DNA from: Flavobacterium sp.
GTDB taxonomy: Bacteria > Bacteroidota > Bacteroidia > Flavobacteriales > Flavobacteriaceae
NCBI RefSeq assembly: GCF_025352425.1
Contig: NZ_JANXTI010000055.1
Coordinates: forward strand, 1 to 48,102
Direction of reading: 5' to 3'
DNA: 48,102 nt
How positions within the stretch are numbered: position 1 is the stretch's first letter; the number at the start of each line of letters is the position of its first letter. A model generated the notes under the pieces. The model was given only the letters and a program-made list of their open reading frames with translations. It searched no databases and was not told the DNA's origin. Both the position numbers and the translations under genes were made by a program. Shown here in pieces: positions 43,010-48,102 of the stretch.

Positions 43010-43419
43010 TATTTTCCGTTGTAGGTTACAAAATTTCTTGGTGTTTCGTATAAAACAATTTCCAAATCTTTACTTTCATCTATATATTTTCGAAGTTTTT
43101 GCCAAATTACCACTGCTATGTTTTCAGCAGTTGGATTTAAGTCTGTGAATTCGGAAACATCAAGGTTTAGATTTTTGTGATCAAAAGCATCTTCAATATG
43201 TTTCTTGATTAAATCAGATAGAATTTTGGTATCAATAACATAGCCTGTTTCGGAATCAATTTCACCAGTAACGGAAACGATTAATTCGTAATTATGTCCA
43301 TGGAAATTAGGGTTATTGCATTTGCCAAAAACAGCATCGTTTTTCTCCATCGACCAATCTTTGCGGTATAATCGATGAGCAGCGTTGAAGTGGGCTTTTC
43401 GGGAAACGGTTACTTTCAT
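43009..43419 (-). CDS. queD: 6-carboxytetrahydropterin synthase
   Basis: The 136-residue protein of the PTPS/QueD family makes carboxytetrahydropterin for queuosine. It has the zinc-binding His in AHFNAAHRLY and the FHGHNYELIV pair, C in KCNNPNFHGH, and E in ILYETPRNFV-like VLYETPRNFV. A biopterin-type role is the alternative but QueD is likelier in bacteria. It is followed by bcp. Confidence 0.88.
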   Translation of the reverse strand: MKVTVSRKAHFNAAHRLYRKDWSMEKNDAVFGKCNNPNFHGHNYELIVSVTGEIDSETGYVIDTKILSDLIKKHIEDAFDHKNLNLDVSEFTDLNPTAENIAVVIWQKLRKYIDESKDLEIVLYETPRNFVTYNGK

Positions 43420-43456
43420 GGGTTATCAGTTGTCGGTTTTCGGTTTTCGGTTATAA
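43420..43456. repeat. GGTT(G/T)TCGGTT-type dispersed repeat between queD and idi
   Basis: The whole gap is made of TTATCAGTTGTCGGTT, TTTCGGTTTTCGGTTATAA-like units. It matches the family inserted in the radical SAM gene at 11623-11674 (TTATCAGTTG shared). The idi stop codon lies within it. Confidence 0.7.
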
Positions 43457-43978
43457 TTTGTGGTCTTCGAGGTAATGATAGAATTCGTCAAAGATTATTT
43501 TAAACCAAACTGTGTATATATTCGGGTTATTAATCATATCAGTTTTCACATCTTCAATCTTCATCCATTTCCAGCTTTCCACTTCTTCTTTGTTGATTTT
43601 TGGTTCACCATTATAATTTCCAATCATTACATGGTCTAGTTCATGCTCGGTCAAGCCGTTATCAAATGGTGCTTTATAGATAAAATGGAACAGTTCTTTG
43701 AGTTCGGTTTTGAAACCCATTTCTTCATGTAACCTTCGTGTTCCTGCTTGAATATTTGTTTCACCATTGCGTTGGTGACTACAACATGTATTTGTCCAAA
43801 GCAAAGGCGAATGGTATTTTTGATGTGCTCTTTGCTGCAACATGATTTCGTTGTTGCCATTCAGCACAAAAACTGAAAAAGCGCGGTGTAAAGCTGCCTT
43901 TTCATGCGCTTCGAGTTTATTCATTAAACCAATAGGCTTGTCTTGCTCGTTAACCAAGATTACTTGCTCTTCAATCAT
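43451..43978 (-). CDS. idi: Isopentenyl-diphosphate delta-isomerase, type I
   Basis: The 175-residue Nudix enzyme converts IPP and DMAPP for isoprenoid and menaquinone/carotenoid synthesis. It starts at ATG 43978 (IEEQVILVNEQDKPIG). It has the catalytic Cys region TNTCCSHQRNGE, the Nudix-type TRRLHEEMGF, and HELDHVMIGNY. A longer reading from TTG 44041 would cover the -7 element and is rejected. A perfect -7 element lies 16 bp upstream. Confidence 0.94.
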   Translation of the reverse strand: MIEEQVILVNEQDKPIGLMNKLEAHEKAALHRAFSVFVLNGNNEIMLQQRAHQKYHSPLLWTNTCCSHQRNGETNIQAGTRRLHEEMGFKTELKELFHFIYKAPFDNGLTEHELDHVMIGNYNGEPKINKEEVESWKWMKIEDVKTDMINNPNIYTVWFKIIFDEFYHYLEDHKL

Positions 43979-43993
43979 AACATTTATAAAATT

Positions 43994-44001
43994 CAAAAAT
44001 A
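43994..44001 (-). promoter_or_regulatory. -7 element for idi
   Basis: The minus strand reads TATTTTTG, a perfect TAnnTTTG, 15 bp before the idi ATG. It supports the start at 43978. Confidence 0.6.
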
Positions 44002-44108
44002 CGAAAAAAAACAAACCTTCATAATCATTGATTTTGAACAACCGTTAAACTTTCCTTAAAACGTTTCACTTTGTAAACTATAAGACATTTTACCTCGTAA
44101 ATGAGGAG

Positions 44109-44116
44109 TAAATTTG
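44109..44116 (+). promoter_or_regulatory. -7 element for msrBA
   Basis: TAAATTTG matches the consensus and lies 23 bp before the ATG at 44140. It rules out the upstream ATG at 44101 as the start. Confidence 0.6.
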
Positions 44117-44139
44117 TAATAGATTTAAAAACACAGGCT

Positions 44140-45240
44140 ATGCGAAAATTCATTTTTAACTTTTTACTTTTGTTACCACTATTCATCCTGAATGCTTGTG
44201 GGCAATCAACCAACAAACAAAACACAACTTCAAAACCCATTGCTATGGAAAACGTAATTTCAAAACCTGAAAACCCTTATTATTCTAATACCGATACTAC
44301 TAAATTAAATATCTCTGATGCCGAATGGAAGAAAGTCTTATCTCCGGATTTATATGCTGTTGCGCGAGAAGCTGATACTGAAAGAGCTTTCACCGGAACA
44401 ATGTGGAATTCCGAAACAAAGGGAACTTATTATTGTGCTACGTGCGGATTGAAGCTTTTCCGGTCAAACCAAAAGTTTACAAGCAGTTGTGGATGGCCTA
44501 GCTTCTTCGAACAGGAAAACAAGGAAAGCGTTGTCTTTAAAAATGACAACTCTTTTGGCATGATGCGTACCGAAGCCCTTTGCGGCAGATGTAACAGCCA
44601 TTTGGGACATTTATTTGATGATGGTCCTGAGCCAACAGGGAAACGTTATTGTATGAATGCTATCTCATTAGACTTCGTTCCGGATACGACAGAAACCAAA
44701 GGAAATTTAGAAACTATTGTACTTGGTGGTGGATGTTACTGGTGTGTGGAAGCTGTGTATGAAAATTTACAAGGCGTTGAAAAAGTAGTTTCCGGTTTTG
44801 CCGGAGGAAGTGTTCCTAATCCGAGTTATGAAGAAGTTTGCACCGGAAGTACCGGCGCTGCAGAAGTGGTTCAAATCACCTACGACAAGACCAAAACGAA
44901 TCTGGATGAAATCTTTCACGTATTTTTTACTGTTCATGATCCTACAACTTTGAACCGCCAAGGTGGTGATACCGGTACACAATATCGTTCGGTTATTTTT
45001 TATAAAAACGAAGAGCAAAAGAAAGCGGCTGAAAGTATTATTGCCGAGTTGAATACTGCTAAAGTATATGGTGGCAAAATTGTAACCACTTTAGAACCGT
45101 TTAAAGCTTTTTATAAGGCAAAGGATTATCACCAGAATTATTACGAGAATAACAAAGACCAGCCTTATTGCCAAATGGTAATCCAACCAAAGATTGAAAA
45201 ATTTGAGAAGGTCTTTAAAGATAGATTGAAAAAGAAATAA
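44140..45240 (+). CDS. msrBA: Lipoprotein fusion of methionine sulfoxide reductases B and A
   Basis: The 366-residue protein repairs oxidised methionine in envelope proteins. The N-terminal lipoprotein signal ends LNAC with lipidated C20. The MsrB domain follows (about 65-180), with zinc cysteines in CATCGLKLF and CGRCNSHLGH and catalytic C171 in RYCMNAISLDF. The MsrA domain (about 190-366) has catalytic C199 in GGGCYWCVEAVY. The domain order B then A is the reverse of the common MsrA-MsrB fusion. A terminator follows. Confidence 0.94.
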   Translation: MRKFIFNFLLLLPLFILNACGQSTNKQNTTSKPIAMENVISKPENPYYSNTDTTKLNISDAEWKKVLSPDLYAVAREADTERAFTGTMWNSETKGTYYCATCGLKLFRSNQKFTSSCGWPSFFEQENKESVVFKNDNSFGMMRTEALCGRCNSHLGHLFDDGPEPTGKRYCMNAISLDFVPDTTETKGNLETIVLGGGCYWCVEAVYENLQGVEKVVSGFAGGSVPNPSYEEVCTGSTGAAEVVQITYDKTKTNLDEIFHVFFTVHDPTTLNRQGGDTGTQYRSVIFYKNEEQKKAAESIIAELNTAKVYGGKIVTTLEPFKAFYKAKDYHQNYYENNKDQPYCQMVIQPKIEKFEKVFKDRLKKK

Positions 45241-45243
45241 TAA

Positions 45244-45277
45244 AAAAAAACTCCTTGTGCTTACAAGGAGTTTTTTT
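45244..45277. terminator. Bidirectional terminator between msrBA and gltA
   Basis: An 11-bp perfect stem (AAACTCCTTGT with ACAAGGAGTTT) and a 4-nt loop are flanked by A and T runs. It serves both convergent genes. Confidence 0.9.
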
Positions 45278-45287
45278 GTTGATGGAT

Positions 45288-46571
45288 TTATCTTTTATCC
45301 ATTGTTTTGAAATCCCTCAAAGGATGTCCTGTATATATTTGTCGTGGCCTTCCTATTGGTTCTTTGTTAATGCGCATTTCTTTCCATTGTGCTATCCAGC
45401 CCGGCAATCTTCCTATTGCGAACATTACGGTGAACATATCGGTCGGAATTCCTAAAGCACGGTAAATAATACCTGAATAGAAATCTACATTTGGATATAA
45501 TTTTCTTGATACAAAATATTCATCCACCAAAGCTGCTTCCTCTAATTCCATTGCAATTCTTAAAATCGGATCATCAACGCCAAGTGTTCTTAAAACCTCA
45601 TCCGCTGCTTTTTTAATGATTCTGGCTCTTGGGTCGAAGTTTTTATAAACGCGGTGTCCAAATCCCATCAAACGGAAAGGATCGTCTTTGTCTTTGGCTT
45701 TAGCCATATACTTTGCCGAATCACCACCATCTTTTTGGATAGCTTCCAACATCTCTAAAACAGCCTGATTGGCTCCGCCATGAAGCGGTCCCCAAAGTGC
45801 TGAAACTCCGGCAGAAATAGATGCAAATAATCCGGCGTGAGATGAACCTACAATTCTTACTGTTGAAGTAGAACAGTTTTGTTCGTGGTCTGCATGAAGT
45901 ATAAATAATTTATCTAAAGCATCAACTATTACTGGATTTGAAGCATATGGTCCGGTTGGTAATTTAAACATTAGCTGCATAAAGTTCTCAACATAACCTA
46001 TGGTGTTATCATAATAGTTTAAAGGATAGCCCATCATTTTTCTATACGTCCAAGTTGCAATGACAAGGAATTTACCCATGGTTTTACAGGCAGCCTCATA
46101 CATTTCCTTTTCGTTTTCTACGTTAACCACTTTTGGATTAAACGCGGTTAATGCGCTGGTAAGGGCAGATAAAACTCCCATTGGGTGCGCCGTTTTTGGA
46201 AAACCGTCAATGATGTTTTTCATCTCCTCGTTTACCAATGTGTACTTCCTGATGTCAGTTTCAAATTGTGACAACTGACTTTTAGTTGGTAATTCTCCGA
46301 AAATAACCAGATAGGAAACTTCGAGAAAATCTGCTTTTTCGGCTAAATCTTCTATAGCATAACCGCGATAACGAAGGATTCCTTCTTCGCCGTCAAGGAA
46401 AGTGATTTCACTTTTGCAGGAACCTGAATTTTTGTAACCCGGATCAAGCGTTATTGCGCCTGTTAAAGCACGTAGTTTGTCAATATCGATAGCTGCTTCA
46501 TTTTCGCTTCCGACAATTACCGGAAGCTCGTATTTATTGCCATCAAATTCTAATATTGCTGTTTTGGACAT
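45288..46571 (-). CDS. gltA: Citrate synthase
   Basis: This 427-residue TCA-cycle enzyme is of the hexameric, gram-negative type. Motifs are HADHEQNCSTSTVRIVGSSHAG, LWGPLHGGANQAVLEML with the active-site His, GFGHRVYKNFDPRA, and the Asp region YPNVDFYSGI. The N-terminal domain begins SKTAILEFDGNKYELPV. It has a -7 element 43 bp upstream and a shared terminator at its 3' end. Confidence 0.97.
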   Translation of the reverse strand: MSKTAILEFDGNKYELPVIVGSENEAAIDIDKLRALTGAITLDPGYKNSGSCKSEITFLDGEEGILRYRGYAIEDLAEKADFLEVSYLVIFGELPTKSQLSQFETDIRKYTLVNEEMKNIIDGFPKTAHPMGVLSALTSALTAFNPKVVNVENEKEMYEAACKTMGKFLVIATWTYRKMMGYPLNYYDNTIGYVENFMQLMFKLPTGPYASNPVIVDALDKLFILHADHEQNCSTSTVRIVGSSHAGLFASISAGVSALWGPLHGGANQAVLEMLEAIQKDGGDSAKYMAKAKDKDDPFRLMGFGHRVYKNFDPRARIIKKAADEVLRTLGVDDPILRIAMELEEAALVDEYFVSRKLYPNVDFYSGIIYRALGIPTDMFTVMFAIGRLPGWIAQWKEMRINKEPIGRPRQIYTGHPLRDFKTMDKR

Positions 46572-46613
46572 GGTATAAAAATGGGAATTAAATCTGATAA
46601 ATTAATAATTTAA

Positions 46614-46621
46614 CAAATTTA
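46614..46621 (-). promoter_or_regulatory. -7 element for gltA
   Basis: The minus strand reads TAAATTTG, a full match, 42 bp before the gltA ATG. Confidence 0.55.
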
Positions 46622-46741
46622 GGGAATTCGAAATGAAATAAAAAAGAAATATGGTAGCGTTTTCGTTAATTATCTAATAAAAAATATGTTTTAAACAGGC
46701 GTCAATGGAGCTGTTTGTTTTAAAACCACAATTGGTTATGT

Positions 46742-47058
46742 TAAAACCCTTTTTGAATAAGGCAAAATCCCATTTAAATGATACTTCACCCCTATCTAAA
46801 CATAATAACCCCTCCTTGAAAAAGAAAAACCCCTTCTAATTGCTCCGTCACCCCTCCTAAAAGTAAAAAACCCTTCATAATAAAAGAAAAACCCCTTCTA
46901 ATAACTTTGCCACCCCTCCTAAAAGTAAAAAACCCTTCCTAGAAAAAGAAAAACCCCTTCTAATTACTTTGCCACCCCTCCTAAAAGTAAAAAAACCCCT
47001 CCTAGTAAAAGGGAAACCCTTCCTGTTTGCTTGGTCACCCCTCCTAAAACTAATAAAA
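46742..47058. repeat. 62-bp tandem repeat array with an internal 21-bp period
   Basis: Complete units begin CACCCC at 46787, 46849, 46911 and 46973, of 62, 62, 62 and 63 bp. A partial unit follows at 47036, and a degenerate unit precedes the array. Each unit has three C-rich cores (ACCCCTCCTA-, ACCCTTCCTA-, and CCCCTTCTAA-like) spaced 20-21 bp and separated by A-rich spacers. A 62-residue frame on the minus strand is a by-product, since 62 is not a multiple of 3. The array fills most of the 545-bp gap between gltA and the T9SS gene remnant. No coding potential or RNA gene is evident. Confidence 0.85.
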
Positions 47059-47085
47059 CCCACGCTGGTGTACGTGGGCTTTTTA
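47055..47085. terminator. Terminator after the T9SS type A gene
   Basis: Arms CCCACG (47059-47064) and CGTGGG (47073-47078) enclose 8 nt. A-rich DNA flanks the left and T run the right, so it can act in both directions. Confidence 0.75.
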
Positions 47086-47116
47086 CAATTTGAACTTATT
47101 TTAAACTAAAGTAACT

Positions 47117-47963
47117 TTACTCTTTTACTATTTTCTGAACCAAAGCTCCTTTATCTGATAGTACCTTGATGAAATAGATTCCGTTGGACTGGCTTGATAC
47201 ATCAATCGTTATTTGGTTTTCGTTTACCAAACTTGTTTGTAACAATCGTCCCTGGACATCAAATAACTGCACAGAATGGATAGTATGGTTGCTATTTATA
47301 TTGACATTTCCTTTTGTTGGATTTGGATACACCAAAATGGATGCATCAACTTCAAAATAGGGATTGCTTAATGCCTGGAAGGTTGTGTTTTCCTGATTGG
47401 TATCAACAGGCGCATTATAATCAAAGTAAATATTGGCTCTTTTGCTTACTGTGTTACCCTGAACCAAAGTGTTTTTAGATCTTATTTTTATCAAAATATT
47501 ACCATGCCCACCGGAGTGCAGATTAATACTTGGAAAAATAAACTCGGCTACATTACCTGTAAGTTTTGCCGTCACTTGCGCTGAACTATTAAGCACCTGC
47601 AATGAATTGACATCAAATTGCGTAGTATCTATGACATCTCTTACTACTATGTTTTCTGCATCAGCATTTCCTGTGTTTTCAAAATTGATTACATAGTGTA
47701 AATAGTTCCCAATTTCTGATGGAGAAACCATATTGCCTTCAATACACGTAACATCATTTGGATCATAAGCACCAACTACGGTTTGGTTGTATTGGAATGT
47801 GTTGTCTGATGGACTTTCGTCTCCCGCTATTGGGTTTACCGTTGCGGTAAAATTCAGATTGTCTCCTATGTTAACTGGTGGTGAATCTGTTGGTGCATTT
47901 GCATGTAAGGTGATATAAAAACTTCTGTTTTCAAAGGGTAATAAATTAGTATAATTATAAGTT
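47117..47963 (-). pseudogene. T9SS type A-sorted secreted protein, cut by the IS
   Basis: The frame is open from its stop at 47117 to 47962, where the IS begins, 281 codons in all without a plausible start. Translation shows LLPFENRSFYITLHANAPTD, PPVNIGDNLNFTATVNPIAGD, and VVGAYDPNDVTCIEGNMV, typical of a long repeat-domain protein of Flavobacteria (often with leucine-rich repeats before this part). A domain with FENTGNADAENIVVRDVID follows. It ends with a T9SS type A signal, VYPNPTKGNVNI through NGIYFIKVL to VQKIVKE. The upstream part, with signal peptide, lies beyond the window. An ATG at 47731 gives a shorter reading, but its upstream neighbours clearly belong to the same protein. Confidence 0.88.
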
Positions 47964-48013
47964 AACCCGTTGGGTGTAATTATTTGAAGTAAAATAAATT
48001 GATTAGATATTAG

Positions 48014-48040
48014 TCAAGATACTGAAATTCAGTATCTTGA
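48014..48040. promoter_or_regulatory. Hairpin in the IS leader before the transposase start
   Basis: TCAAGATACTGA and TCAGTATCTTGA form a perfect 12-bp stem with a 3-nt loop, ending 23 bp before the ATG at 48064. A role in limiting transposase expression from outside reading is possible, as known in other IS families. Confidence 0.6.
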
Positions 48041-48063
48041 TGTCGCCAAACAAACCAATATCT

Positions 48064-48102
48064 ATGTCAAATATAGTAAAAAATTATTTTAGAGTTTTAG
48101 AA
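48064..48102 (+). CDS. Transposase N-terminus, IS982-like (partial)
   Basis: Thirteen codons from an ATG to the window edge encode SNIVKNYFRVLE after the Met. The position, just inside an IS end and after a leader, fits a transposase start. It matches the tail on the same strand at 2-121, which would be the end of another copy. Confidence 0.55.
   Translation, partial: MSNIVKNYFRVLE

Larger units (their letters stand above)
47964..48102 (+). mobile_element. IS982-like insertion sequence, left end
   Basis: The element starts with the 19-nt terminal repeat 47964-47982 (reverse complement of 119-137). A leader with a 12-bp hairpin and a transposase start follow. It is inserted in the type A gene. 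The rest is outside the window. Orientation is the same as the copy at 1-137. Confidence 0.7.

Noticed and set aside
44101..44139. ATG at 44101 as start of msrBA
   Set aside because: The -7 element at 44109-44116 lies downstream of it, and the start at 44140 gives a perfect lipoprotein signal.
46787..47058. CRISPR array
   Set aside because: The units are contiguous and alike along their whole length, with no variable spacers, and no cas gene is in the window.
46875..47063. 62-residue Arg/Gly/Phe-rich reading frame on the minus strand
   Set aside because: It is the product of the 62-bp repeats. The unit length is not a multiple of 3, so the protein has no repeat in register, and there is no promoter or start context.
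138..47963. Composite transposon with the two IS copies as ends
   Set aside because: The interior contains essential genes (rpsT, proS, gltA, tRNAs) and no cargo typical of transposons, so contig ends at a repeat explain it better.

Overview
The window is AT-rich chromosomal DNA from a member of the Bacteroidota, most likely a Flavobacterium or close relative. The evidence is several promoters with the TTG-N(17-23)-TAnnTTTG shape, type IX secretion (T9SS) C-terminal signals of types A and B, SprB-type repeats, a eukaryote-like prolyl-tRNA synthetase of 492 residues, and few Shine-Dalgarno sites. No phage, conjugation or plasmid genes are seen. Both edges lie inside copies of what appears to be one IS982-like insertion sequence, in the same orientation and sharing a 19-nt terminal sequence, so the window probably ends where an assembly met a repeat.

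Layout. 1-6.6 kb: IS remnant, a lone receiver protein, rpsT with tRNA-Glu, proS, a Trp/Tyr/Gly-rich lipoprotein, a FadL-type outer-membrane protein and rimO. 6.6-11.9 kb (minus strand): a barrel protein, a hybrid sensor kinase and a B12-binding radical SAM protein. 12-15.5 kb: a large T9SS type B adhesin gene broken by two frameshifts. 15.7-22.3 kb: a second lone receiver, small proteins of unknown role, a VOC protein, a DUF4369 lipoprotein, an M61 peptidase, a DUF2805 protein, a fatty acid hydroxylase and AlkB.

22.4-40.9 kb is the functional core: a molybdenum cofactor and purine breakdown supercluster. A leftward operon (receiver, xdhC, moeA, tauE-like, moaD, moeB-rhodanese, moaE, moaC-moaB fusion, moaA) makes and inserts molybdopterin. 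A divergent rightward operon (allB, alc, puuD, uraD-uraH fusion, CitE-like gene) takes urate to ureidoglycolate. A third, leftward set (guaD, xdhA, xdhB, DUF4256) turns guanine into xanthine and urate. Urate is oxidised by the membrane-bound, cytochrome-c-containing PuuD instead of soluble uricase. No known ureidoglycolate lyase is present; the CitE/HpcH-like protein at 34316-35650 is the best candidate for that step or for using the released glyoxylate.

41-46.6 kb returns to housekeeping: tRNA-Thr, manA, bcp, queD, idi, an MsrB-MsrA fusion lipoprotein and gltA. From 46.7 kb there is a striking array of 62-bp tandem repeats, then the 3' part of a T9SS type A protein gene cut by the IS at the right edge.

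Recurring themes are decay of secreted surface proteins, several gene fusions, short dispersed repeats placed between and inside genes, and two uncharacterised tandem arrays (22-bp and 62-bp units).
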